The position numbers and the translations under genes are program-made. DNA of 64,000 nt from Marmoricola endophyticus (GTDB lineage Bacteria; Actinomycetota; Actinomycetes; Propionibacteriales; Nocardioidaceae): positions 772,569 through 836,568 of the forward strand of contig NZ_BMKQ01000001.1 of assembly GCF_014644415.1 (NCBI RefSeq), written 5' to 3'. Below, piece by piece: positions 52,362 through 61,307 of this stretch (its first letter is position 1; the number at the start of each line of letters is the position of its first letter). Below the pieces are notes generated by a model. That model was given only the letters and a program-made list of their open reading frames with translations. It was not told the DNA's origin and did not search any database.

Positions 52362-53785
52362 TTGCCCGTCGGCGAGATGCTCGGGGTGTCCTTCGCACTC
52401 GGGCTCGGCGTGGGCGTGAGGCTCGCGGGGGCGAGCACGCGCTGCGCGGCCTGGTCGACGGCGAGCAGCCGCTGCTGCAGCTGGTCCTCGTCCAGCGGCC
52501 CGGAGACCGACTCGTTGAACAGCGGCCGCAGCACCCGGTCGGCCGCGGCGAGCGCCGTCGGGAACTCCTGCGTGCTGGGCAGCTCCTGGATGTAGCGCAC
52601 CGAGTTGGAGAACACGGTGTCGCCGCCGAGCGGGTCGAGGTCGGACTGGGTGAACTCGTCGGAGTTCAGGGCCGTGAGGTTGGCGGGGACGACGTACCCC
52701 GTCGCCGCGACCCGGGTCGATGCGTCGTCACCGACGAGGTAGGCGAGCAGGTCGCCGACGGCCGTGGCCTTCTGCTTGTCCTCGGTCGCTCCGCGCGACA
52801 CGCAGAAGCCGGTCACGGTCCCCGTCGTCGCGGTGGACCCCACCCGCGGGATCGGCATGACGCCGAAGCTGAGGCCCTTGGTGGCCCGCAGCTGCGGGAC
52901 GAGGTCCCGCTGGCCCGCGATCATCGCCAGCTCGCCGTCCTTGAAGCGCTGGACCGCCGACTTCTCCGCCAGCTGCGCGGAGGTGACGGTCTGGCTCGGG
53001 TTCCGGAGCACCGGGAGGACCCGCTTCATGACGCTCAGCCCCGAGCCCTCGGAGAGCTCGAGCCGCGTGGGGTCGTCGGCGTCGTCGACCACCGTGCTCC
53101 CCCCGCTGAACAGGAAGGGGGCCAGGCTCTCCACCCGCGGCGGCAGCGCGAACCCGCGCACGTCGCCGCCCCGTGCCGAGGCCTGCTGGATCGCGGTGAC
53201 GAAGTCGTTGAAGCGCCAGCCGCTGTCGGAGTTCGGGGCCGGGTCACCCGGCGGGCGCAGCGCGGAGAGTCGTACCAGCCCTGCGTTGTAGTAGACGACC
53301 GTCGGCGAGACCTCCGCCGGCATGCACTGCAGCGCGTTGTCGCGGCTGAAGTCCTCGACACCGATGCGCTGGTAGTTGTCACCGAGGTCGATGTTGCGCT
53401 CGGTGAGCATCTCCGAGACCGGCTGGGTCCGGTCGTTCGCGAGGAGCTGGTCCAGGTCGTCGTGGTCGGCGAGGAAGATGTCGGGCGCGCCCTCGTCCCG
53501 GTCGGCCGCGGCGAGCGCCTGCTCCCGGGAGGCGTACGGCTTGACGCTCACCGAGACCTCGGGGTGCTCGGCGCTGAAGGCCGCCGCCGCCCGGGTGTAG
53601 GCGGAGTTGACGGCGTCCGGCCCGTAGACCGCGAGCGTGACCTGCGCCGGTCCCGCCGGCGCCGAGGACGCCGGGGCGGGCGTCTGCCCGTCGGGCGTGC
53701 AGGCGGCCGCTCCGATGCAGACCAGTCCGGCCGTCGCCGTCGCCACCGCGACCCTCATGCCGGCCTGCCACCGCCGCGTACGCAT
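52358..53785 (-). CDS. Extracellular solute-binding lipoprotein, orphan
   Basis: Protein of 475 aa with an N-terminal signal (VAVATATAGLVCIGAAAC, putative lipid-modified Cys 29). The mature part is a sugar-type ABC solute-binding protein: APDIFLADHDDLDQLL, SPTVVYYNAGLVRL, FKDGELAMIAGQRDLVPQL and a Pro/Ser/Thr-rich tail (TPTPSPSAKDTPSISPT). No permease or ATPase gene is adjacent, so it may use permeases encoded elsewhere or act as a sensor. A GGGAGGGG site precedes the ATG. The stop codon abuts the MITE. Confidence 0.85.
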   Translation of the reverse strand: MRTRRWQAGMRVAVATATAGLVCIGAAACTPDGQTPAPASSAPAGPAQVTLAVYGPDAVNSAYTRAAAAFSAEHPEVSVSVKPYASREQALAAADRDEGAPDIFLADHDDLDQLLANDRTQPVSEMLTERNIDLGDNYQRIGVEDFSRDNALQCMPAEVSPTVVYYNAGLVRLSALRPPGDPAPNSDSGWRFNDFVTAIQQASARGGDVRGFALPPRVESLAPFLFSGGSTVVDDADDPTRLELSEGSGLSVMKRVLPVLRNPSQTVTSAQLAEKSAVQRFKDGELAMIAGQRDLVPQLRATKGLSFGVMPIPRVGSTATTGTVTGFCVSRGATEDKQKATAVGDLLAYLVGDDASTRVAATGYVVPANLTALNSDEFTQSDLDPLGGDTVFSNSVRYIQELPSTQEFPTALAAADRVLRPLFNESVSGPLDEDQLQQRLLAVDQAAQRVLAPASLTPTPSPSAKDTPSISPTGN

Positions 53786-53869
53786 TGCTGCCCCTCCCGT
53801 TGTCCCGATGCCGCGGCCACGATATCGGGCTGCCCCAGTGCCTCCGGCGCGGTCCTAGGCTGGCGGGCG

Positions 53870-54466
53870 ATGTCCTCCACCGATCCCGGCCCTGGCCGCT
53901 TCCACCGCCCGACGCTCCCCGGCGCCGCACACTTCGACGCGATCGAGGGTGGGCCGGACCCCGCCGACCTGCGCACGGCCGCCGAGCAGGCGGCGACGGC
54001 ACTGGTCCGAGGGGTGCACGGCAGCGGCGAGGACCCCGGTCTCGCGGACCGCGTCGTGCACCTCGCCGAGACCGAGGGCCTCGACGCCCTGGCCGAGCTG
54101 TGGTCGACCTCACCGTCCGACAGCGTGGCGGGGGCACTGTGGCGACTCTTCGCGCTGCGGACCTGGGTGTACGCCGACCCGGTCGGCGCCGCCCGCGAGT
54201 TCGCCGCCGGCCGGGCCCACCGCCCGGTCGCCGAGGTCGTCGCCGGCGTGCCCGACCCGCCCGGTCCCGACGAGGTACGTCTGCTGCTCGACGAGGTGCT
54301 CGGTGGTGTCGTACGCGGCGACTTCGCCGACGTGCTGTTCCGGGCGGCGGCGTTCGCACGGGTGACCGCGGGCGGCCGTGAGGGAGACGACGGCGCACGG
54401 CTCGCGGCGACGGCCGACGAGCTGGAGCGGGCCGGACACCTGGAGCTGGAGGGACGCCTCGGGTAG
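53870..54466 (+). CDS. Hypothetical helical protein, 198 aa
   Basis: Soluble, Ala/Glu/Asp-rich, largely helical (AAEQAATALVRGVHGSGED, DALAELWSTSPSDSVAGALW, RLFALRTWVYADPVGAAREF). No cofactor or catalytic motif and no family recognised, although similar proteins are common in actinobacteria near this gene order. TAGGCT lies 8 nt before the ATG, and no Shine-Dalgarno sequence is present. Confidence 0.7.
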   Translation: MSSTDPGPGRFHRPTLPGAAHFDAIEGGPDPADLRTAAEQAATALVRGVHGSGEDPGLADRVVHLAETEGLDALAELWSTSPSDSVAGALWRLFALRTWVYADPVGAAREFAAGRAHRPVAEVVAGVPDPPGPDEVRLLLDEVLGGVVRGDFADVLFRAAAFARVTAGGREGDDGARLAATADELERAGHLELEGRLG

Positions 54467-54489
54467 TCGCGCGGTCCTTGCCCGGCTTG

Positions 54490-54597
54490 TAAAATCGAGA
54501 GTGCGCCGGGCGGTGGCAGCCCCGGGTCCCAACATGAAGCCGCTACGAGCGGCCACGCGCCGTGAGGCGCTCCCCGCCCGGCGCCCTCCTTCTAGTC
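54490..54597 (+). ncRNA. Candidate structured small RNA (or complex terminator) beside hrpA
   Basis: TAAAAT (54490-54495), an unusually good -10 for this DNA, is followed by a closing stem GCGCCGGGCGG (54503-54513) with CCGCCCGGCGC (54574-54584). Inside are hairpins GCCGCT-ACG-AGCGGC (54539-54553) and GCGCC-GTGA-GGCGC (54557-54570, a GNRA-type tetraloop), and CCTCCTTCT follows. GCCCGGC at 54480-54486 can pair instead with 54505-54511, giving an alternative fold. No -35 is obvious. On the minus strand the same DNA could terminate hrpA. Not matched to a known RNA family. Confidence 0.4.
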
Positions 54598-57500
54598 CAG
54601 CGCCTTGCGGATCCGCGCGTCCGAGACCGGCTGGGCGGTGCCGAGGCGCTGGGCCCACAGGCTGACGCGGTACTCCTGCAGCAGCCAGCGCACCTCGCGG
54701 AGCGCCCGTCCGGGCGGGGTGCCGGGCGGGAGCGCGTCGACCCGGTGCTGCCAGGCCTCCTGGAGCGGGACGACCTGATCCATCAGCTGCCGGTCCCGGT
54801 CGACGTCCCCGGCGAGCCGGTCGAGACGCTCGCGCAGCGCGGTGAGGTAGCGCGGGTAGCTCTGCAGCGCCGTGGTCCCGGCACCTGCGACGAAGCCCTC
54901 GTGCACGAGATCGGCGAGCTGGGCGGCCATGTCGTTGCGGGCCGGCAGCATCGGCAGCTCCACCCGCCCGCTCAGCGCCTTGTCGGTCTCGCGCCAGCGG
55001 ACCAGCAGGTCGCGGACGCGGGCCACCACCTCGTCACTGCGCTGCCCGACCTCGGCGGCGGCGCGACGGCGCAGCTCCTCGTACGCCGCCTCGGTGCGGA
55101 CCGGCTCCTGCGCGTCGACGAGGTCGCCGAGCGCGGCGAGGACGCAGTCGTCGACGAGCGCGGCGACCGAGGGGTACGGCGACCCCGCGAGCCCCAGCTT
55201 GCCCGCGTTGTCGAGGCCGTCGACGATGCGCCGGGCGGGGCTCGGCACCTGCAGCGCGAGCAGACGTCGTACGCCCAGACGGTGCCGTGCCTCCTGCTCC
55301 TCCGCTGTGCCGGCCACGACCAGTCCGACGCTGTCACCCTCGTCGTCGAGCGCGGGGAAGCCCTGCACCTCGTGACCCGCGCGGACCTGGGTGAAGGACT
55401 CCTCGATCGTGTCGAAGACCCAGGCGGTCTCGCCGGTGCGCGCGAGACCGGAGGCCTCGGCGGCCTGGGCGACGGCGGCGTCGAAGCTCGGACGCAGCGG
55501 GGCGGCCAGCGCCACCAGGTCGCGGCCCTGCGCGACGACCGACCCGTCGGCGTCGAGGACGCGGAAGCGGACGCGCAGGTGCGCGGGGACCTTGTCCCAG
55601 TCCCACGCCTCGGGTGGGACGTGGACGCCGGTCCTCGCCCGCAGGTGCCGGCTCAGCGCCTCGGTGAGCGGCTCCTCGCCGACCGGCACGGTGGCCAGGA
55701 ACTCTCGTGCGACGTCCGGGGCGGGCACGAAGTGGACGCGCAGCGGCTTGGGCAGGCTGCGCAGCAGCGCGACGACGAGCTCGTGCCGCAGGCCCGGGAC
55801 CTGCCAGGTGAACGGCGCGGGGCCGACCTGGTTGAGCGTCGCGACGGGGACGTCGACGGTCACCCCGTCGTGATCGGCACCCGGCTCGAAGGCGTACCCG
55901 ACCTGCAGGTCGAGCGCCCCCTCCTGCCAGGTGTCGGGGTAGGCGCCCGCATCCACCTCGGCGCCGTCGTGGACGAGCATCGCGGGGTCGAAGGTGAGCA
56001 GGTCGGGGTGCTCGCGGCGCTCGGCCTTCCACCAGGTGTCGAAGTGGGCGCCGGACACCACCTCGGCGCCGACGCGGGCGTCGTAGAAGTCGAAGAGGGT
56101 CTGCTCGTCGACCACGATCCCCCGACGCCGGGCACGGTGCTCGAGCTCCTCCGCCTCCTCGAGGAGACGCCGGTTGTCCACGAGGAACCGCTGCCGGCTG
56201 TGCCACTCCCCCTGCACGAGCGCGTGACGGATGAACATCTCGCGCGCGAGCTCCGGGTCGTGCTTGCCGAGACCGACCAGGCGGTCGGCGACGAGGGGCA
56301 CCCCGTACAGCGTCACGCGCTCACGGGCCATCACCTGGGCGCGCCTGGCCGACCAGTGCGGCTCGGCGTACGTCCGCTTCACCAGGTGCGCGCCGAGGCG
56401 CTCGGCCCACTCGGGCTGGATCGCCGCGTTCTGGCGGGCGAACAGGCGCGAGGTCTCGACCAGCTCGGCGGACATCACGAGGTCGGGCTGCTTCTTGGCC
56501 AGCCCGGAGCCGGGGAAGATCGCGAAGCGGGTGCCGCGGGCACCGAGGTACTCGGTGAGCGGCCGCCGCCCGCGCTGGGCCTGCTTCTTGTCCTGCACCT
56601 CCTTGAGCCCGATCTGGGAGAGCAGTCCGGACAGCAGAGCCTGGTGGAGACGGTCGCCGTCGATCTCCCGGTCGTCCTCCCACGCGGGGCGCCCCGGCTT
56701 CATCCCGATGCCCTTGGCGATCTGGCGCAGCTGGGACTCCAGCTCCTGCCACTCGCGGACGCGGAGGTGGTTGAGGTGCTCCTCGCGGCACATCCGGCGG
56801 AAGGCGCTGGACCCCTTCTCCCCCTGCTGCTCGCGCAGGTAGCGCCAGAGGTTCAGCCAGCCCAGGAAGTCGCTGGTCGGGTCGCGGAAGCGTGCGTGCA
56901 GCTGGTCGGCACGCGCTTGCGCGTCGACGGGCCGCTCGCGCGGGTCCTGGATGGACAGCGCGGCGGTCACCACGAGCACCTCGCGCAGGCAGCCCAGCCG
57001 GTCGGCCTCGAGGATCATCCGGCCCAGTCGCGGGTCGACCGGGAGCCGCGCCAGCCGGCGGCCGGTGCCGGTCAGCCGGCCACCCCTGCGGGACCTGCCG
57101 GTACGCAGCGCCCCGAGCTCCTCGAGGAGCTGCACGCCGGCGCGCACGTTGCGCGCGTCGGGCGGGTCGACGAAGCCGAACCGCTCGACGTCGCCGAGCC
57201 CGAGGGAGGTCATCTGGAGGATGACGCTGGCCAGGTTGGTGCGCAGGATCTCGGGGTCGGTGAACGCGGGCCGGCCCTCGAAGTCCTCCTCCGAGTACAG
57301 CCGGATGCAGATCCCGTCCGCCACGCGCCCGCAGCGACCGGCTCGCTGGGCGGCGCTCGCCTGGCTGACCGGCTCGATCGGCAGGCGCTGCACCTTGGTG
57401 CGCAGGGAGTAGCGCGAGATGCGCGCCAGGCCGGTGTCGACGACGTACCGGATGCCGGGGACGGTCAGCGAGGTCTCTGCGACGTTGGTCGCGAGGACGA

Positions 57501-58392
57501 CGCGCCGGCGCCCGCCGGTGCTGAACACCTTGTGCTGCTCGGCCGCGGAGAGCCGGGAGAACAGCTGGAGCACCTCGAAGCCGCCGCCGCGCGAGCGCGG
57601 CTCCGTGGCGAGGCTGCCGAGCACGTCGGCGGTGTCGCGGATCTCGCGCTCGCCGGGCAGGAAGACGAGCACGTCACCGTCCCCCTCGCGGCCCAGCTCG
57701 CGTACGGCGTCGACGATCGCCTCGGTCTGGTCGCGGACGACGGTCTCGCCCTCCTCGTCCGCCTCGTCCTCCTGGACCAGCGGCCGGTAGCGGACCTCGA
57801 CCGGGTACGTCCGCCCCGACACCTCGATCACCGGGGCCGGCTCGCCGTCGGTGCCGGCGAAGTGCCGCGCGAAGCGGTCGGTCTCGATGGTGGCGGAGGT
57901 GATGACGACCTTGAGGTCCGGGCGGCGCGGGAGGAGCTGCGCGAGGTAGCCCAGGATGAAGTCGATGTTGAGGCTGCGCTCGTGCGCCTCGTCGATGATG
58001 ATCGTGTCGTACTTGCGCAGCTCCCTGTCGTGCTGCAGCTCCGCCAGCAGGATGCCGTCGGTCATCAGCTTGACCCGGCTGGCCGCGGACGTGCGATCGG
58101 TGAACCGGACCTGGTAGCCGACCTCCTCGCCCAGCTCGGTGCCCAGCTCCGAGGCGATCCGCTCGGCCACGCTGCGCGCCGCGATCCGCCGCGGCTGGGT
58201 GTGCCCGATCAGCTTCCCGTCGCTCCCGCGGCCCAGCTCCAGGCAGATCTTCGGCAGCTGGGTGGTCTTCCCCGAGCCGGTCTCCCCCGCCACGACGACC
58301 ACCTGGTGGTCCCGGATCGCGGCGGCGATGTCGTCGCGGCGCTCGGAGACCGGGAGGTCGGGCGGGAAGGTGATCTGCACAGCGCGATCCAT
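54592..58392 (-). CDS. hrpA: ATP-dependent RNA helicase HrpA
   Basis: DEAH-box helicase of 1266 aa. VVVAGETGSGKTTQL (Walker A) is at about 33, TQPRRIAARSVA motif Ia, IIIDEAHERSLNIDF the DEAH box and SATIETDRF motif III. The second RecA domain has ATNVAETSLTVPGIRYVVDT and SQASAAQRAGRCGR (motif VI). The long C-terminal part with helicase-associated, OB and DUF3418 regions is diagnostic of HrpA, which in E. coli resolves stalled ribosomes. The ATG is followed by DRAVQITFPPDLPVSERRDD. Type A repeats lie upstream. Confidence 0.95.
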   Translation of the reverse strand: MDRAVQITFPPDLPVSERRDDIAAAIRDHQVVVVAGETGSGKTTQLPKICLELGRGSDGKLIGHTQPRRIAARSVAERIASELGTELGEEVGYQVRFTDRTSAASRVKLMTDGILLAELQHDRELRKYDTIIIDEAHERSLNIDFILGYLAQLLPRRPDLKVVITSATIETDRFARHFAGTDGEPAPVIEVSGRTYPVEVRYRPLVQEDEADEEGETVVRDQTEAIVDAVRELGREGDGDVLVFLPGEREIRDTADVLGSLATEPRSRGGGFEVLQLFSRLSAAEQHKVFSTGGRRRVVLATNVAETSLTVPGIRYVVDTGLARISRYSLRTKVQRLPIEPVSQASAAQRAGRCGRVADGICIRLYSEEDFEGRPAFTDPEILRTNLASVILQMTSLGLGDVERFGFVDPPDARNVRAGVQLLEELGALRTGRSRRGGRLTGTGRRLARLPVDPRLGRMILEADRLGCLREVLVVTAALSIQDPRERPVDAQARADQLHARFRDPTSDFLGWLNLWRYLREQQGEKGSSAFRRMCREEHLNHLRVREWQELESQLRQIAKGIGMKPGRPAWEDDREIDGDRLHQALLSGLLSQIGLKEVQDKKQAQRGRRPLTEYLGARGTRFAIFPGSGLAKKQPDLVMSAELVETSRLFARQNAAIQPEWAERLGAHLVKRTYAEPHWSARRAQVMARERVTLYGVPLVADRLVGLGKHDPELAREMFIRHALVQGEWHSRQRFLVDNRRLLEEAEELEHRARRRGIVVDEQTLFDFYDARVGAEVVSGAHFDTWWKAERREHPDLLTFDPAMLVHDGAEVDAGAYPDTWQEGALDLQVGYAFEPGADHDGVTVDVPVATLNQVGPAPFTWQVPGLRHELVVALLRSLPKPLRVHFVPAPDVAREFLATVPVGEEPLTEALSRHLRARTGVHVPPEAWDWDKVPAHLRVRFRVLDADGSVVAQGRDLVALAAPLRPSFDAAVAQAAEASGLARTGETAWVFDTIEESFTQVRAGHEVQGFPALDDEGDSVGLVVAGTAEEQEARHRLGVRRLLALQVPSPARRIVDGLDNAGKLGLAGSPYPSVAALVDDCVLAALGDLVDAQEPVRTEAAYEELRRRAAAEVGQRSDEVVARVRDLLVRWRETDKALSGRVELPMLPARNDMAAQLADLVHEGFVAGAGTTALQSYPRYLTALRERLDRLAGDVDRDRQLMDQVVPLQEAWQHRVDALPPGTPPGRALREVRWLLQEYRVSLWAQRLGTAQPVSDARIRKALD

Positions 58393-58413
58393 TCTGCCGC
58401 ACGCCGTCGGGGT

Positions 58414-58619
58414 GGTTTCGACGCGCTCGCTGGCGCTCGCTGCTCAACCACCTGCTCATGGCGAACCAGCCCACGGTGGTCGAGCCCAACGCGACCCAGG
58501 TGGTCGAGCCCGACCCAGCCCAGGTGGTCGAGCCCGACCCAGCCCAGGTGGTCGAGCCCAACGCGACCTAGGTGGTCGAGCCCGAAGCGAGCGCAGCGAG
58601 CGAGGACGTCGAGACCACC
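58414..58619. repeat. Type A element plus five 24-bp tandem units
   Basis: A forward element (58414-58452, GGTTTCGACGCGCTCGCTGG to GCTCAACCACC) is followed by GGTGGTCGAGCCC-type units at 58475, 58499, 58523, 58547 and 58571. Units 1 and 4 read AACGCGACC and units 2 and 3 GACCCAGCC after the common start, an A-B-B-A order. The fifth unit runs into a full reverse element ending GACGTCGAGACCACC. The array fills the divergent gap between hrpA and the aldo/keto reductase gene. Confidence 0.92.
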
Positions 58620-58671
58620 ACCACGGACCCACCGACCGCATGCACAGCCCTCGTACGGGTATCGCCCCCTC

Positions 58672-59538
58672 ATGCAGACACGCAGCATCGGCACCACCTC
58701 CGTCGGCGCGATCGGGCTCGGCCTGATGACCTTCGACCAGGACGGCGCGGCTCCGCGCGAGCAGCTCAAGGCGACGATCACCGCCGCCCTCGACGCGGGG
58801 GTGACGCTCTTCGACACCGCCGACGCCTACGGCCACGGCGACCTGGGCCCGGACGCGATGGGCGCCAACGAGCGCCTGATCGCCGGGCTGCTCGACGAGC
58901 TCGGCGTGCGCGACCAGGTCCTGCTGGCCACCAAGGGCGGGCACGTGCGGACCGACGACGGCGGGTGGGACACCGACTCCTCGCCGGAGCACCTGCGCGA
59001 GGCGGTCGTGGGCAGCCTGCAGCGGCTCGGCGTCGACCGGATCGCGCTGTGGCAGCACCACCGCCCGGACCCGGACGTGCCGTACGCCGAGGTGATCGGC
59101 ACGCTCAAGGAGATCCACGACTCGGGCCGGGTCGCCCGGATCGGGCTGTCCAACGCGGACCCGGACCAGATCCGGGCGGCGCACGACGTGCTCGGCAGCG
59201 CGCTGGTCAGCGTGCAGAACCAGTTCTCCCCCGCCTTCCGCTCCAGCGCACCGGAGATCGAGGTGTGCGAGGAGCTGGGGCTGGCGTTCCTGCCGTGGAG
59301 CCCGCTCGGTGGCCTGAGCAGCGCGAAGGGTCTGGGGTCCGACAACCCCGCGTTCGCCGAGGTCGCCTCCTCCCGCGGGGTCAGCCCGCAGCAAGTCGCC
59401 CTGGCCTGGGAGCTCGCCCAGTCGCCGTGCGTCATCCCCATCCCCGGCGCCAAGCGGCCGCAGTCGGTCAGCGACTCCGCCGCCGCCGCTGACCTGAAGC
59501 TGAGCGCCGACGAATTGGCGCGCCTCGACGCGTCCTGA
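58672..59538 (+). CDS. Aldo/keto reductase
   Basis: TIM-barrel protein of 288 aa. The catalytic tetrad positions are visible in FDTADAYGHG (Asp, Tyr), LLATKGG (Lys) and ALWQHHRPDP (His). NADPH-binding parts include RIGLSNADPDQIRAA, VQNQFSPAFRS and CVIPIPGAKRPQSVSD. It resembles the YdhF/IolS-like general AKR groups; the substrate is unknown. TATCGC lies 6 nt before the ATG. Long antisense frames over hrpA that run into this gene are not real extensions. Confidence 0.9.
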   Translation: MQTRSIGTTSVGAIGLGLMTFDQDGAAPREQLKATITAALDAGVTLFDTADAYGHGDLGPDAMGANERLIAGLLDELGVRDQVLLATKGGHVRTDDGGWDTDSSPEHLREAVVGSLQRLGVDRIALWQHHRPDPDVPYAEVIGTLKEIHDSGRVARIGLSNADPDQIRAAHDVLGSALVSVQNQFSPAFRSSAPEIEVCEELGLAFLPWSPLGGLSSAKGLGSDNPAFAEVASSRGVSPQQVALAWELAQSPCVIPIPGAKRPQSVSDSAAAADLKLSADELARLDAS

Positions 59539-59663
59539 GCACGCGCGGGACGTCATGCGAGCTGGTCGCCCCAGCGCCCAATTCGTATGACGTTGACGGC
59601 TCTCGTCTCACGAGGGACGGCACCACCGACCTCACGGGCTCGACCAACACGCGCAGCGGCTGA

Positions 59664-60062
59664 TCAACCGTTCGCGTACAAGCAGAGCACGTGCCCGTCC
59701 GGATCGAGCAGCACGCGGACGTCGTCCTGCGGCTGGTGCTCGTGAAGTCTCGCTCCGAGGTCGAGCGCCGACTGCGTGGCCGTCGCGACGTCGGTGACCT
59801 CGACGTCGAGGTGGAGCTGCATCTGCTGCTCACCCGGGCTGCTGGGCCAGGTCGGCGGCTCGTACGCCTCGTCGAGCTGGAAGGCGAGGTTCGCAGGCAA
59901 CGGTCGTCCGTCCCCGTCGTGCATCTGCATCGTGACCCACGTCGGCTCGTCGGTGGCGATCCCCCACCCCAGCAGCCGCTCGTAGAACCGAGCGAGTCCG
60001 CGGGGGTCCGGACTCTGCAGCACCACACCGAGCCAGCCGGTGAAGCCCGGCACGCCGGCCAT
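59664..60062 (-). CDS. Glyoxalase/VOC family protein
   Basis: Protein of 132 aa with two beta-alpha-beta-beta-beta modules. LGVVLQSPDPRGLARFYERL opens the first and MQLHLDVEVTDVATATQSAL the second; DPDGHVLCLYA is the typical ending. Metal ligands such as the His in QLHLDVEV and the Glu-equivalent position are only partly preserved, so activity is uncertain (antibiotic binding, dioxygenase-like or isomerase). Translationally coupled to serA (ATGA), which is its only clear context. Confidence 0.85.
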   Translation of the reverse strand: MAGVPGFTGWLGVVLQSPDPRGLARFYERLLGWGIATDEPTWVTMQMHDGDGRPLPANLAFQLDEAYEPPTWPSSPGEQQMQLHLDVEVTDVATATQSALDLGARLHEHQPQDDVRVLLDPDGHVLCLYANG

Positions 60063-61264
60063 CAGCCGGCGTAGGTCCGCAGCCAGATGGTCTGCGACAT
60101 CGCGCGCAGCTTCTCCACCACGGCGTCGTCGACGTTGCCGGCGACATCGGTGACCGCGTACCCCTGCTCCCCCTGGGTCGCCAGGTTCTGCGAGACGACG
60201 TTGACGTTCTCCTCCAGCAGCACGCGGTTGATCTCCGCGAGCACGCCGGGGACGTTGACGTGCAGGTGCGCGATCCGGAAGTGGCTCTCCAGCGGCGCCG
60301 GCTGGAGCTCGGGGAGGGTGACGGAGTTCGCGGTGCTGCCCTCCTGGAGGTACGACGACAGCTTGCCGGCCACGAACCGGCCGATCTCCTCCTGCGCCTC
60401 CTGGGTCGAGCCGCCCACGTGCGGGGTGAGGATCACGTTGGGCAGGCCGCGCAGCACCGACTCGAACGGCTCGCCCTGCGCCTTCGGCTCGACGGGGAAC
60501 ACGTCCAGGGCGGCGCCGGCGAGGTGGCCGGACTCGATGTGCTCGCGCAGCGCCTGGTCGTCGACGACCATGCCGCGCGAGGCGTTGATGAACATCGAGC
60601 GCGGCTTCATCTGGCGGAACTGCTCGTCACCGAACAGGCCGGCGTTGCCCGGTCGGCCGTCGACGTGGAGGGTGACGACGTCCGCGCGGCCCAGCAGCTC
60701 CTCGAGGCTGTTCACCCGCTCGGCGTTGCCGTGCGCGAGCCGGTCGTTGGTGTCGAAGTAGATGACCCGCAGTCCCACCGCCTCGGCGACCACGGACAGC
60801 TGCGAGCCGATGTTGCCGTACCCGACGATCCCGAGCACCCGACCGCGGATCTCGTGGCTGCCCTTGGCCGACTTGTCCCAGACGCCCGCGTGCATGTTCT
60901 CGGTCTTCTCCGGGAGCCGCCGAGCCAGCGAGATGATCTCGCCGATGACCAGCTCGACCACGCTGCGGGTGTTGGAGTACGGCGCGTTGAACGCACCGAT
61001 CCCGCGCTTCGTCGTCGCCGGCAGGTCGATCTGGTTCGTACCGATGCAGAAGGCGCCCACCGCGAGGAGGTCCGGGGTGTGGTCGAGGACCTTCTGGGTG
61101 AGGTTGGTGTTCGACCGGATGCCGAGGACGTCGAAGCCCTGGACCGCCTCGATGAGGGCGTCCTCGCCCAGCGCGTGGGAGACGGTCTCGACGTCGATCC
61201 CGTAGCGGGCGAACGTCTCGGTCGCGGAGGGGTGGATGTTCTCGAGCAGCAGCGCCTTGGTCAC
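60062..61264 (-). CDS. serA: D-3-phosphoglycerate dehydrogenase with ACT domain
   Basis: Protein of 400 aa of the E. coli SerA type: first enzyme of serine synthesis. The NAD loop is LGIVGYGNIGSQLSVVAEA, catalytic Arg/Glu/His lie in FINASRGMVVDD, FPVEPK and LTPHVGGSTQEAQEEI. The C-terminal ACT domain (about 325-400, FRIAHLHVNVPGVLAEINRV) should mediate feedback by serine. The GTG at 61264 gives VTKALLLENIHP, with TATCGT 6 nt upstream; an upstream extension in frame is not family-like. Confidence 0.94.
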   Translation of the reverse strand: MTKALLLENIHPSATETFARYGIDVETVSHALGEDALIEAVQGFDVLGIRSNTNLTQKVLDHTPDLLAVGAFCIGTNQIDLPATTKRGIGAFNAPYSNTRSVVELVIGEIISLARRLPEKTENMHAGVWDKSAKGSHEIRGRVLGIVGYGNIGSQLSVVAEAVGLRVIYFDTNDRLAHGNAERVNSLEELLGRADVVTLHVDGRPGNAGLFGDEQFRQMKPRSMFINASRGMVVDDQALREHIESGHLAGAALDVFPVEPKAQGEPFESVLRGLPNVILTPHVGGSTQEAQEEIGRFVAGKLSSYLQEGSTANSVTLPELQPAPLESHFRIAHLHVNVPGVLAEINRVLLEENVNVVSQNLATQGEQGYAVTDVAGNVDDAVVEKLRAMSQTIWLRTYAG

Positions 61265-61307
61265 GGCTCCACGATAGTGAGCCGACGCCCGCTCCTCACG
61301 TACGGTC

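Noticed and set aside
54562-59538. Open frame of 1658 codons on the plus strand across hrpA and the aldo/keto reductase
   Set aside because: It is antisense to hrpA, low in family-like sequence, and arises from the high G+C content; only the last 288 codons are a real gene.
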